From NCBI RefSeq assembly GCF_001879205.1, contig NZ_MLFK01000013.1, positions 186,001 through 250,000 of the forward strand: 64,000 nt of DNA, in the 5' to 3' direction. Within the stretch, counting starts at the first letter, position 1, and every line of letters begins with the position of its first letter. The notes below the pieces were generated by a model, which made no database searches, was not told the DNA's origin, and saw only the letters and a list, made by a program, of their open reading frames with translations. Below, piece by piece: positions 1 to 7,946 of this stretch. Position numbers and translations under genes: made by a program. The DNA is from Flavobacterium johnsoniae (GTDB taxonomy: Bacteria; Bacteroidota; Bacteroidia; Flavobacteriales; Flavobacteriaceae).

Positions 1-198
1 ATTGGTTATCAGTCAACTTTAGGAAAACATCCCCGCATTTTTGCCCTTGATGAGAGCGGAAAGTTTTTAGTAGCATCGAATGTCTTATCCGGAAATATTA
101 TTGTTTTTAAAAGAGATTCTAAAACCGGATTATTAAAAAAAACAGGAAAAGAAATTAAAATGGAGAACGTTTCTTGTGTACAGATTCGAAAAATTTGA
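1..198 (+). CDS. Lactonase family (6-phosphogluconolactonase-like beta-propeller), C-terminal fragment
   Basis: Only the last 65 codons are in the window; the frame is open from base 1 and stops at 196-198. The visible part reads GKHPRIFALDESGKFLVASN followed by NIIVFKRDSKTGLL. This is the repeating HPR-F-D-G-L-A-N / I-VF-D-TG-L pattern of the last blade of seven-bladed lactonase-family propellers, which hydrolyse 6-phosphogluconolactone or related sugar lactones. The N-terminus lies to the left, so any signal peptide cannot be judged. The gene is followed 30 bp later by an unrelated acetyltransferase. Confidence 0.75.
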   Translation: MGYQSTLGKHPRIFALDESGKFLVASNVLSGNIIVFKRDSKTGLLKKTGKEIKMENVSCVQIRKI

Positions 199-228
199 AA
201 TTAACTTGTAACTTAAAACCACAAAAAA

Positions 229-774
229 ATGGCAGCATCAAACTTCAATTTACAACCTGATTTCTTAGAAAATGAAATCACAAAGTTAATTCCGTTAGAA
301 GAAAAACATTTTGAAGCACTATTTAAAGCCGCTTCCGACCCTTTAATCTGGGAACAGAATCCTGTAAAAGACCGATACACAAGAGAAGGTTTTAAAACTT
401 ATTTTGATATTATAATTACAAAAGGCTCATTCTTAATTCTGGATAAACAAACCAATGAAATAATGGGAACAACTAGTTTTTATGATTACAATCCAGAAAA
501 ATCGAGTGTTGGAATTGGTTATACTTTCATTACAAGAAAATATTGGGGCGGGCCCTATAATAACTCAAATAAAAAATTAATGATTGATTATGCTTTTCAA
601 CACATTAACTCAGTGCTCTTTCATGTCGGGGCAGAGAATTTTCGTTCTCAAAAAGCCGTTTTAAAACTTGGAGCAGAAAAAATCAATGATATAATGTTTA
701 CAATCAATGGTGTAGACGTACCCTATTTTGAATACGAACTTTGTAAGATGGAGAATGTGAAATGTGAAATGTGA
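229..774 (+). CDS. GNAT-family N-acetyltransferase (RimJ/RimL-like)
   Basis: 181 residues. The layout is that of RimL-like GNAT enzymes, which transfer acetyl from acetyl-CoA to an amine: an N-terminal strand TKLIPLEEKHFEALFKAASD, a central GTTSFYDYNPEKSSVGIGYTF, and late V-ENFRSQKAVLKLGAEK where the N-x-x-S-x-K/x-L-G-A motif is the acetyl-CoA-side signature. The substrate cannot be told. The last roughly nine residues (KMENVKCEM) are encoded by the left arm of a TGTGAAAT-word repeat, so the original C-terminus has probably been altered by repeat growth or insertion. It appears to be a single-gene unit. Confidence 0.85.
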   Translation: MAASNFNLQPDFLENEITKLIPLEEKHFEALFKAASDPLIWEQNPVKDRYTREGFKTYFDIIITKGSFLILDKQTNEIMGTTSFYDYNPEKSSVGIGYTFITRKYWGGPYNNSNKKLMIDYAFQHINSVLFHVGAENFRSQKAVLKLGAEKINDIMFTINGVDVPYFEYELCKMENVKCEM

Positions 775-916
775 AAATGTAAAAAGTGAATGGTGAGTTG
801 GGAACCGCTAAAAAAGACGAATTCTAACTTTTAACATTTACTTTTAAATTTACATTTCACATTTTCACATTTCACATTTCACATTTCACATTTTCACAAC
901 TCACATTTTTACATTC
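752..916. repeat. Imperfect palindrome of TGTGAAAT words
   Basis: The left arm (about 752-800) carries several GTGAAAT/GTGAAAATG words plus GTGAGTTGGGAA. The right arm (about 848-918) carries the complements CATTTCACA repeated at least five times, then AACTCACATTTTTACATTCCC. The arms can fold around a roughly 45-bp centre. The element starts inside the 3' end of the acetyltransferase gene and ends 15-20 bp before the next start codon. Confidence 0.8.
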
Positions 917-933
917 CCACAAAAAAATAAAAA

Positions 934-1515
934 ATGAAAAGAATAACCGTTTTCTGTGCTTCTAGTTTTGGCACTGAAAAAATTTACGAAGAACAAGCAA
1001 CAGCTTTGGGCAAGACATTAGCCGAACAAAATATAGAACTAGTTTATGGCGGAGCAAATGTAGGTTTGATGGGTGCTGTCGCTGACGGAGCTTTAAACGC
1101 AGGCGGAAAAGTAATTGGTGTGCTTCCAAACTTTTTAAGATCTAAAGAAATTGCTCATTTAGGCTTAACAGAATTAGTTTTGGTAGAAAGCATGCACGAA
1201 AGAAAAACCAAAATGAATGACTTATGCGATGGCGTAATTGCACTTCCCGGCGGTTTTGGAACACTCGAAGAACTTTTCGAAATGCTGACTTGGGCACAAT
1301 TAGGATTACATAAAAAACCAATCGCAATTTTAAACGTAAATGGATTTTACGATTCACTTATAGAATTATTGCAAACAATGACAGAAAAAGGATTGCTGAA
1401 AGAAGTCAATCAAAAAATGCTATTGGTTAGTGATTCTATTGACGATTTATTAGATCAAATGAGAAATTACACTGCGCCAACGGTTGGAAAATGGATTGAC
1501 AAAAGCAAATCTTAA
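934..1515 (+). CDS. LOG-family nucleoside 5'-monophosphate phosphoribohydrolase (TIGR00730)
   Basis: 193 residues, the usual length for the single-domain LOG family. It has a Rossmann-type start (ITVFCASSFG), YGGANVGLMGAVAD at 38-51, MHERK at 88-92 and the diagnostic PGGFGTLEE at 105-113, which holds the catalytic glutamate and binds ribose-phosphate. Family members release free base from AMP or cytokinin riboside monophosphates; in bacteria the natural role is often nucleotide salvage or clean-up. The enzyme is cytosolic, with no signal peptide. It stands alone between the TGTGAAAT palindrome and a convergent AraC gene. Confidence 0.9.
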   Translation: MKRITVFCASSFGTEKIYEEQATALGKTLAEQNIELVYGGANVGLMGAVADGALNAGGKVIGVLPNFLRSKEIAHLGLTELVLVESMHERKTKMNDLCDGVIALPGGFGTLEELFEMLTWAQLGLHKKPIAILNVNGFYDSLIELLQTMTEKGLLKEVNQKMLLVSDSIDDLLDQMRNYTAPTVGKWIDKSKS

Positions 1516-1526
1516 ATTCGCTTTTG

Positions 1527-2363
1527 TCAAACACTTTTAAACTGCTTTTTATAGTCACTTGGATTTAATCCGGTATGTTTTTTAAACAATCGGTTTAAGT
1601 GACTGGCATCGCTAAAACCAAATTCATATACAATTTCATTGATCTGCATATTGGTATATTTCAATCGGGTTTCAATGAGTTTTACTTTGTATGCGATTGT
1701 ATATTCCTGTATGCTCTGCCCTGTTTTAGTTTTAAAATACTCGCTGATATATGTTGGTGAAACATTAAAGGCTGCCGCCATATTCGATGCTTTTAACTGA
1801 TCGGGCTGATAGATGTTCTGATGAACATAATGCAGTAAATCCAGACTCGGTACTACATTCGACTGATTGAGATTTAGCGGCGCAATCAGCGAAATATTTC
1901 TCGCAGCAATCGTAATGATCGTATTCAGAATCTGCTTAATAACTTCCTGTTGCTGCGGAAAATTACTGTTTTGTTCTTTTATAAGCGCTTCGATCATCGC
2001 CCTTATCAATGGTTTATCGGTTACTGTTTTTAGAATACAGCCCGGCATATGGTTGTGATTATGGAAAATAAATTCCAATTTCTGAATCCAGTCGCTGTTT
2101 TGTGTTTTAAGATAGCTGTTATGAAACCGTATAAAGAAAAATTTTGTTTTCTCAGTAACCTCAAAACTGTGGGTATCCTGCGGAAAAATCAGGAAAAACT
2201 TATCACTGCTGTACGGTAAACGATGATCGTTGATAATCTGGGTTCCTTTTCCTTCCAGAACAAACACCATTTCAAAGAATGTGTTTTTACGTTCTTTTGC
2301 TTCATATTCTAAAACTTCCAAAAACTGAAGTTCAAAAGGATGGTATAAGTTTCTAATTTCCAT
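1527..2363 (-). CDS. AraC-family transcriptional regulator
   Basis: About 278 residues from the ATG at 2363; a longer reading starts with TTG at 2399. The N-terminal half is a cupin-like sensing domain (FELQFLEVLEYE, NTFFEMVFVLEGKGTQI). The C-terminal about 100 residues hold two helix-turn-helix units, SNMAAAFNVSPTYISEYFK and INEIVYEFGFSDASHLNRLF, ending in HTGLNPSDYKK as AraC/XylS proteins do. It is divergent from the DoxX and deacetylase genes across a short gap and so probably controls them (inference). A good promoter match overlaps the longer N-terminus, which favours the shorter start. Confidence 0.9.
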   Translation of the reverse strand: MEIRNLYHPFELQFLEVLEYEAKERKNTFFEMVFVLEGKGTQIINDHRLPYSSDKFFLIFPQDTHSFEVTEKTKFFFIRFHNSYLKTQNSDWIQKLEFIFHNHNHMPGCILKTVTDKPLIRAMIEALIKEQNSNFPQQQEVIKQILNTIITIAARNISLIAPLNLNQSNVVPSLDLLHYVHQNIYQPDQLKASNMAAAFNVSPTYISEYFKTKTGQSIQEYTIAYKVKLIETRLKYTNMQINEIVYEFGFSDASHLNRLFKKHTGLNPSDYKKQFKSV

Positions 2364-2367
2364 CTCC

Positions 2368-2400
2368 CAAAAATACAAATTATTCCAATGATTGTACAAA
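2368..2400 (-). promoter_or_regulatory. Bacteroidota-type promoter of the AraC gene
   Basis: Reading the minus strand, TTTG (2400-2397), 21 bases, then TATTTTTG (2375-2368) fit the phylum consensus TTTG-N19-21-TAnnTTTG. The start ATG is only 4 bases after the -7 box, so the transcript would be nearly leaderless. This is a match by eye only. Confidence 0.45.
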
Positions 2401-2448
2401 TTTTAAAAAGTTGTTCTCTGCAACTTTGTATTATAAAATCATATCAAT

Positions 2449-2841
2449 ATGGAAACAACCTCTTTTTTATTATTACGTCTTGCTGTCGCCATCAGTATGT
2501 TTGGCCACGGATTAGTGCGTCTTCCAAAACTAACCGCTTTCAGCAATTGGATGGTGGGCAGTTTTGAGAATTCGATACTGCCTAAAATCATCGTAACGCC
2601 ATTCAGTTATATTTTACCTATAGCCGAATTTGTGATTGGGCTTCTCTTATTACTAGGTTTATTTACAAAACCATCTTTAATCGCCGGGGCTTTTGTTATG
2701 CTTGCTTTATTGTTTGGAACATCGATGATTGAAAACTGGGAAGCAATTCCTTCACAGCTCATTCACGTTGCATTTTTTGCTTTGTTATTGCATTTTGCAG
2801 AATACAACAGTTGGGCGATAGATAACTTAATTAAAAAATAA
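2449..2841 (+). CDS. DoxX-family membrane protein
   Basis: 130 residues with four hydrophobic helices. The pattern is typical of DoxX: first helix LLLRLAVAISMFGHGLVRLP, then IAEFVIGLLLLLGLFTKPS, ALLFGTSMIENWE, and last HVAFFALLLHF ending with a charged tail. DoxX proteins are small inner-membrane proteins, some linked to thiosulfate:quinone oxidation or to thiol/redox homeostasis; the exact role here is unknown. It lies 5 bp before the deacetylase gene and is probably cotranscribed with it, opposite the AraC regulator. Confidence 0.85.
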   Translation: METTSFLLLRLAVAISMFGHGLVRLPKLTAFSNWMVGSFENSILPKIIVTPFSYILPIAEFVIGLLLLLGLFTKPSLIAGAFVMLALLFGTSMIENWEAIPSQLIHVAFFALLLHFAEYNSWAIDNLIKK

Positions 2842-2846
2842 AAATC

Positions 2847-3797
2847 ATGAGTTCAAGAAGAAATTTTATAAAACAGACCGGAATAATTGGAATGGTTGGC
2901 ATGATAAATCCTATTGAAACTTTTTCGGAAGTTTCAAAGAACGCTCCTCTTTTCTCCCCGAAAAAAACAAAATGGGCAGACGGCTCAAGACTCGTTGTTT
3001 CAATTTCAATGCAGTTTGAAGCCGGTGGACAGCCCCAAAATGCCGAAAGTCCATTTCCTCAAAATATACAAAAAGGCTTCATTGATCTTCCTGCCGCAAC
3101 CTGGTACGAATACGGATACAAAGAAGGTATTCCGCGCATGCTGGACAATTGGGATAAACTGGGCATAAAAGTTACTTCACACATGGTTGGAACTGCTGTT
3201 TTAAAAAATCCGGATCTGGCCAAAGAAATTGTACAAAGAGGCCATGAAGCTGCCGCGCACGGAATGAGCTGGAGCACGCAATACACAATGTCTTATGATG
3301 AAGAAAAAAAGTTTATTAAAGACGGTGTCGATGCGGTAAAAAAAATCACCGGTTTTACTCCTGTTGGTTACAATGCCAACTGGTTACGCCGAGGACAAAA
3401 TACGCTCGATATTTTACAGGAACTGGGTTTCAAATATCATATTGATGATCTTAGTCGTGACGAGCCTTTTATAATTCAGGTCAAAAACAAAGATTTTGCC
3501 GTCGTTCCGTATACACTTAGATGCAACGATATTGTTTTAATTGAAGGGAAAAACTTTTCGGCAGATCAATTCTTTCAACAAGTTAAAATGGAATTTGACC
3601 AATTATACGCAGAAAGTGAAACACAACGCCGACAAATGTCTATTAGTTTTCATGATCGTATAGGAGGCACGCCGCAAATGGTAAAAGCCGCAAATGATCT
3701 CATCAAATATATGCAGCAACACCAAGGTGTAAGTTTTAAACGAAAAGACGAAATTGCCGAAATTGCGCTTCATGACAAAACTACAATTAGAGAATAG
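2847..3797 (+). CDS. Exported polysaccharide-deacetylase-family (NodB-like) protein
   Basis: 316 residues. The N-terminus MSSRRNFIKQTGIIGMVGMI is a Tat-type signal (S-R-R-N-F). Next come RLVVSISMQFEAGGQPQNA, PRMLDNWDKLGIKVTSHMVG, RGHEAAAHGMSW (metal-type H-x-x-x-H region), GYNANWLRRGQNTLDILQELGF and a late SFHDRIGG. This is the order seen in PuuE/CDA-type carbohydrate-esterase-4 proteins. These deacetylate sugars or act on amide bonds such as allantoin-related substrates; the substrate here is open. It follows the DoxX gene by 5 bp. Confidence 0.85.
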   Translation: MSSRRNFIKQTGIIGMVGMINPIETFSEVSKNAPLFSPKKTKWADGSRLVVSISMQFEAGGQPQNAESPFPQNIQKGFIDLPAATWYEYGYKEGIPRMLDNWDKLGIKVTSHMVGTAVLKNPDLAKEIVQRGHEAAAHGMSWSTQYTMSYDEEKKFIKDGVDAVKKITGFTPVGYNANWLRRGQNTLDILQELGFKYHIDDLSRDEPFIIQVKNKDFAVVPYTLRCNDIVLIEGKNFSADQFFQQVKMEFDQLYAESETQRRQMSISFHDRIGGTPQMVKAANDLIKYMQQHQGVSFKRKDEIAEIALHDKTTIRE

Positions 3798-3946
3798 ATT
3801 GTAGTCCCGAAGCCTCAGGATTGTTTTTGGAATTTGGGATTTAACTTTTCAAATACTATTATAATGCATATAAGTCCAAAAACTTGTGTGGATTTTTTTT
3901 ATTAAATTAGATGTTCGAAAAAAGTATCAGTTTTAAATCCAATCTT

Positions 3947-3982
3947 GTCATTCCGATCCCGAGGCTTCGGGAGAGGAATGAC
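3947..3982. repeat. CCCGAGGCTTCGGG-core hairpin
   Basis: An inverted repeat, GTCATTCC... to ...GGAATGAC, surrounds the palindromic core CCCGAGGCTTCGGG. The same core recurs at 62831-62846 and 62892-62909, with a partial complement near 3804-3820. It is a dispersed intergenic element and is not followed by a clear T-run, so it is not a simple terminator. Confidence 0.8.
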
Positions 3983-4037
3983 AAACTAGACTTTTTTCAC
4001 ATTTTACAGTTTGCAACTAACATCCTACCAACAAAAA

Positions 4038-4505
4038 ATGAAAACAGAAAATAACAAATTTGCAAAAGCCGAAATGCTGATTAGAAAACCTGTCTCAGAA
4101 GTTTTTCAGGCTTTTATTGATCCGGAAATTACCAGTAAATTTTGGTTTACAAAAGGTTCCCAAAAATTGGAAGAAGGCAAAAAAACCGAATGGACCTGGG
4201 AAATGTATGGCTTTTCGCTTTCGGTTACAACGCACGTTTTACAGGAAAATAAAAAGATTGTCATCGAATGGGGAAATCCCGATGAAACGACTTTAGTAGA
4301 ATGGATATTTACACCATTAAACGAAAATGAAACTTTTGTAAGCATTACAAATTCGGGTTTAAAAGGAGATTCAGATAAAATAATTGATCAGGTTCGAAAT
4401 TCAACCGAAGGCTTTACTTTAGTTTTAGCAGGAGCAAAAGCTTATTTAGAACATCAATTACAATTGAATTTGGTTTTGGACCGATTCCCGAAAGGACTTG
4501 CTTAG
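4038..4505 (+). CDS. SRPBCC-family (AHSA1-like) protein
   Basis: About 155 residues from the ATG at 4038; the ATG at 4011 adds an unconserved MQLTSYQQK. A START/Bet v1-like fold is indicated by an initial strand with EMLIRKPVSEVFQAFIDPEI, then TSKFWFTKGS, EWTWEMYGFSLSV, VIEWGNPDETTLVEWIFTP, and a long C-terminal helix (GFTLVLAGAKAYLEHQ). This is the AHSA1 arrangement: a hydrophobic-ligand or chaperone-cofactor-like fold with no known catalysis. No operon partner is visible; repeats lie on both sides. Confidence 0.85.
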   Translation: MKTENNKFAKAEMLIRKPVSEVFQAFIDPEITSKFWFTKGSQKLEEGKKTEWTWEMYGFSLSVTTHVLQENKKIVIEWGNPDETTLVEWIFTPLNENETFVSITNSGLKGDSDKIIDQVRNSTEGFTLVLAGAKAYLEHQLQLNLVLDRFPKGLA

Positions 4506-4594
4506 AGGATATATTTAACCGCAAAGTACGTTAAGATTTACGCTAAGTAAGCTAAGTTTTTTTTACAGTCTAAAAAACAATTAACGTACTGTGC

Positions 4595-4694
4595 TGTCAT
4601 TTCGACGAAGAAGAAATCTCCCCAAGTAACTCCTCAACGAAAGTCCAATCTTTGGCGAGCTTATCGCGGAGATTTCTTCTTCGTCGAAATGACA
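4595..4694. repeat. 100-bp element with 26-bp perfect terminal inverted repeats
   Basis: The left arm 4595-4620 (TGTCATTTCGACGAAG...) and right arm 4669-4694 are perfect reverse complements over 26 bp. They enclose 48 bp without an ORF. The compact size and perfect ends suggest a MITE- or REP-like element rather than a terminator, because no T-run follows. A TTAACGTA word lies just outside on the left; I see no certain target-site duplication. Confidence 0.85.
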
Positions 4695-4752
4695 TAAAAT
4701 GAGAAGATCTTCACTTTAGTGACTTGCAATAGTAACCTGAAACAAAAAAAAC

Positions 4753-5121
4753 ATGGAAACGAAAAAACCCGAAAATATAGACGAATACATTGGCGCTTTC
4801 CCAAATGACGTTCAGGAAATTTTAGAGAAAGTTAGAATAACAATTCAAAAGGCAGCACCCGATGCCAAAGAAAAAATCAGTTATTCGATGCCGGCTTTTG
4901 ATCAAAACGGAATCGTGGTTTATTTTGCGGCTTTTAAAAACCATATCGGACTGTATGCTCTGCCAAGCGGTCACGAAGCTTTTGCTGCAGAACTTTCAAA
5001 ATACAAATCAGGAAAAGGTTCTGTTCAGTTTCCTCTAAAAGATAAAATACCCTATGATTTAATTACTAAAATTGTAAAATTTAGAGTGAAAGAAAATCTT
5101 GAAAAAGCAAAAAAGAAGTAA
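4753..5121 (+). CDS. DUF1801 (YdhG-like) family protein
   Basis: 122 residues. The pattern NIDEYIGAFPNDVQEILEKVRITIQKAAPDAKEKISYSMPAFDQNG followed by YFAAFKNHIGLYALPSG and GSVQFPLKDKIPYDLITKIVKFR is diagnostic of the DUF1801/YdhG fold, distantly related to frataxin-like iron chaperones. Biochemical role is not established. It is cytosolic, with no signal peptide. It is preceded by the 26-bp inverted-repeat element and followed 40 bp later by a separately started exported protein. Confidence 0.85.
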   Translation: METKKPENIDEYIGAFPNDVQEILEKVRITIQKAAPDAKEKISYSMPAFDQNGIVVYFAAFKNHIGLYALPSGHEAFAAELSKYKSGKGSVQFPLKDKIPYDLITKIVKFRVKENLEKAKKK

Positions 5122-5161
5122 ATTTCTCGAATCTAAAAACTTAAATAATTAATTAACATCG

Positions 5162-6061
5162 ATGAAAAATCTAAACTTCCTTTTTATTGGCATTGTATTA
5201 CTTACTTGTAATTTTGTAAATGCTCAGGATGATGCAGCTGTAGAAAAGGAAATTGCCGAATTTCATCAACCTTATAAAACTAAATTTGAATCTATTCTGG
5301 CATTAACCAAACAAAATCAACTTGAAATTGAAACTGTAAAAGATTCGGTTAAATTACAGCAGCTTTTACTCAAAGGTGATTCTTTAATCAACGAGATTGA
5401 TAAAAATCGGATAAATGAATTAAACCAAGAATTTAAGTTCGCAAAAGAACATCCCAATTCAATAAAAAGTCTGGAAATGATTCGAATAAGAGTCGGACGT
5501 TTTGAAGGCATGAATTATTATGATACTTTCGAGGAAGTATTTCAAAATTTTTCTCCAGAAATCAAGAACTCCGAAAAGGGAAAAGAAATGGCAGAAAAAC
5601 TAAAATACTTCAAGCAAAGTAAAGTAGGAAGTCCTGCGCCCAATTTTATCTTAAAAGATAGTAACGATAAAACTATTTCACTTGCTGATTTTAAAAACAA
5701 AGAATATATTCTAATCGATTTTTGGGCCAGCTGGTGCGCTCCTTGCCTGGAAGAATTACCATACATAAAAGAACTCTACAAAAAATACCAACATCAAGGT
5801 TTTGAAATCATAAGTATTACAGAAGATAAAGAATCAGATTCCTGGAAAAATGCTATTATAAAAAATAAAATAGAATCATGGAAACATATTTCGTTATTAG
5901 AAAACCAAAGTAAAATCGATAAAGAGTATTTTGTGAATGGAATTCCGCATAAGGTCTTGATTGACAAAAACGGAATTATAATTGGAAAATGGAAAGGCAC
6001 TAGCGAAAACAACAAACGTGATTTACAACAGCTTTTAAAATCAATTTTTGAAGCTGAATAA
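5162..6061 (+). CDS. Exported thioredoxin-fold protein (TlpA/AhpC-TSA-like)
   Basis: 299 residues. It has a signal peptide MKNLNFLFIGIVLLTCNFVNAQ (cleavage probably after NA-Q). A helical N-terminal region (about 25-150) is followed by a TlpA domain: GSPAPNFILKDSNDKTISL, then WASWCAPC with Cys192 and Cys195, and a cis-Pro segment NGIPHKVLIDKNG. The family provides periplasmic thiol reduction, and long N-terminal-extended versions are common in Bacteroidota. The stop is 9 bp before the next start, so cotranscription with the 2H phosphoesterase is likely. Confidence 0.9.
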   Translation: MKNLNFLFIGIVLLTCNFVNAQDDAAVEKEIAEFHQPYKTKFESILALTKQNQLEIETVKDSVKLQQLLLKGDSLINEIDKNRINELNQEFKFAKEHPNSIKSLEMIRIRVGRFEGMNYYDTFEEVFQNFSPEIKNSEKGKEMAEKLKYFKQSKVGSPAPNFILKDSNDKTISLADFKNKEYILIDFWASWCAPCLEELPYIKELYKKYQHQGFEIISITEDKESDSWKNAIIKNKIESWKHISLLENQSKIDKEYFVNGIPHKVLIDKNGIIIGKWKGTSENNKRDLQQLLKSIFEAE

Positions 6062-6070
6062 ACTATCTAA

Positions 6071-6751
6071 ATGAACTTAACAGAGCATTACAATCAACTT
6101 TATAAATCAGCATCTGAATCTATTTTAAATGGAAATTATAGCCTGGACTCCAAAATAAGCGACATTTCAGATTCCAGATTTGGCATTACGCTTCTCCTCC
6201 GCCCCAGCGAAAAAATAAAAGCCAATATTCAGTCGTTTTTAAAAGAATTAAAAGCAATTGAACCCCATCAATATTATTATCCGGATTCTGATATTCACAT
6301 AACTGTAATGTCGATTATTTCGTGTTATGAAGGTTTTAGTTTAGAGAAAATCACCATTGAAAATTATATCGAAATTATTCGTAAAAGTATAATTGATTTA
6401 GATGAAATTAAAATCCAATTTCGAGGCATAACAGGTTCAAATTCGGCTATTATGATTCAGGGTTTCCCATCAAATGGCTCTCTGAATAATTTAAGAAACA
6501 GACTTCGGGAAAACTTTAAAAATACTGCTTTAGAACAAAGTATCGACAGCCGTTATACAATTTCTACGGCACATTCAACAGTAATGCGTTTTAAAGAAAA
6601 ACTTCAAAATCCAGAACAATTAATGGCAGTTACAGAGAAATTTCGTGATTACAATTTTGGCGAATTCAAAGCCGATAAACTTGAACTGGTTTTTAACGAT
6701 TGGTATCAAAGAGAAAGAAATACAATTCAGTTAAAAGATTTTGAGTTGTGA
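6071..6751 (+). CDS. 2H phosphoesterase-superfamily protein
   Basis: 226 residues. Two H-x-T/S motifs, DIHITVM (His76, Thr78) and TAHSTVM (His168, Thr170), are about 90 residues apart. These are the paired catalytic motifs of 2H phosphoesterases (2'-5' RNA ligase/cyclic phosphodiesterase fold), which act on 2',3'-cyclic phosphates or similar bonds. No signal peptide is present, so it is cytosolic. It follows the thioredoxin-like gene by 9 bp. RNA-end chemistry is possible but the substrate is unknown. Confidence 0.75.
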   Translation: MNLTEHYNQLYKSASESILNGNYSLDSKISDISDSRFGITLLLRPSEKIKANIQSFLKELKAIEPHQYYYPDSDIHITVMSIISCYEGFSLEKITIENYIEIIRKSIIDLDEIKIQFRGITGSNSAIMIQGFPSNGSLNNLRNRLRENFKNTALEQSIDSRYTISTAHSTVMRFKEKLQNPEQLMAVTEKFRDYNFGEFKADKLELVFNDWYQRERNTIQLKDFEL

Positions 6752-6795
6752 AATTTTTTTATCGTCGCGAATTACACGAATTTGTGGCAGATTCT

Positions 6796-7158
6796 TTATT
6801 TTTTAAATTCTCCAAAATGCCATAAAACACCGGACGGATCGTGCAGAAAACATTCGCTTCCCCAATCTAAATGGCGTGTTGGCGTAAGTTTAACGCCGTA
6901 TTTTTCTGTTAGGTTTAGTGCCAAAAGTTCATTATAATAACGTTCGGCATTATCAACTTCAATAAAAATCATCGTATTTTCGATCCAGCTTTTATCGTAA
7001 TAATCCTGAAGATAAAAAGCTATTTCTCCCACTTTAAAAACAGAAAATTTTGGATCTAAAACTGTTTCTTCAAAACCTAAATCACGATAAAAACTCCTGG
7101 AAGTTTGGAAATCTTCAGCCCCAATAAAAGGACGGATTGATTTGATTTTATGATTCAT
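6796..7158 (-). CDS. VOC-family (glyoxalase/bleomycin-resistance-like) protein
   Basis: About 120 residues from the ATG at 7158; the longer reading from 7194 would overlap the upstream gene's 3' end by 17 bp. Two beta-alpha-beta-beta-beta modules are visible: IRPFIGAEDFQTSRSFYRDLGFEE...VFKVGEIAFYLQDYY and MIFIEVDNAERYYNEL...WGSECFLHDPSGVLWHFGEF. The D-P-S-G-x-x-W ending is typical of the family. Substrate is unknown. It lies downstream of the DUF2625 gene on the same strand and is probably cotranscribed. Confidence 0.85.
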   Translation of the reverse strand: MNHKIKSIRPFIGAEDFQTSRSFYRDLGFEETVLDPKFSVFKVGEIAFYLQDYYDKSWIENTMIFIEVDNAERYYNELLALNLTEKYGVKLTPTRHLDWGSECFLHDPSGVLWHFGEFKK

Positions 7159-7177
7159 CTTATTGTTTTTTTTGAAA

Positions 7178-7921
7178 TTACTTATCAAAACCAAGTTGTT
7201 TTCGTAAATCTAGATTCAGGCTGTATTGTTCCTCAACCGGAATTACTTTTCTGGAACTTTTATTAATATCACTTCCTTCGGCTGTCCATAAAAAAGGGTA
7301 AAAATTAAAAACCTGATCGCCTTTTATTTTCGAAACCTCTTCTCTCCATCCGTTCCATCTGTTTCCTTCATAAAACTTGTCGAGATCGTTATTAAAACAG
7401 AAACCTAAAAATTCAGAATACGTTATATCAAGCTGTTCATATTCGAGGTTATCCGGCGAAAAATAATAGATTTTCCCTACATCAGTTCCTAATCCCCCGC
7501 CATTTAATAAATAAAAACCGCCAATGGCATCATCTGCAATTAATAAAAAAGAAGGATTTTCGCCAAATTCATTAAACGATTTTCCTTTGTTCCAGTCCGG
7601 CAGTGAACGGTCAAATCCTGAACTTCCTGAACCCAAAATACGAATCCAGCCATCATCGACTAAAAGACCGCCTGTCATAAAAACAACTGCTCCCATTGTA
7701 GAACGCGTTGTAACCTGAGTTTTATACAAAGCGTCTTTTGCTTTAACAGCATCGACCGGTAGAATTTCGACCTTGTTTTTTGCTGTTTTAATCCAGTCCT
7801 CAACGATCACCCAGCCAGGGTCATTCTTATCTATTAGTTCTTCAACCTTCTTCATTTTATTTTGTCCAATTGCTGCAAAATTTATAAATATCAATGCAAT
7901 TACCAGGAAACTTCTTGTCAT
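7178..7921 (-). CDS. DUF2625-family exported protein
   Basis: 247 residues. A signal peptide MTRSFLVIALIFINFAAIGQ precedes a DUF2625 domain, recognised by LIDKNDPGWVIVEDWI, KNKVEILPVDAVKAKDALYK, QVTTRSTMGAVVF-TGG and DDGWIRILGSG followed by LPDWNKGKS. Function of the family is unknown; homologues are mostly cytosolic, so the signal peptide is of note. It lies upstream of the VOC gene and downstream of the antiporter gene, all on the minus strand. Confidence 0.8.
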   Translation of the reverse strand: MTRSFLVIALIFINFAAIGQNKMKKVEELIDKNDPGWVIVEDWIKTAKNKVEILPVDAVKAKDALYKTQVTTRSTMGAVVFMTGGLLVDDGWIRILGSGSSGFDRSLPDWNKGKSFNEFGENPSFLLIADDAIGGFYLLNGGGLGTDVGKIYYFSPDNLEYEQLDITYSEFLGFCFNNDLDKFYEGNRWNGWREEVSKIKGDQVFNFYPFLWTAEGSDINKSSRKVIPVEEQYSLNLDLRKQLGFDK

Positions 7922-7946
7922 TTATGCTATAGTAAATATTTCTATT

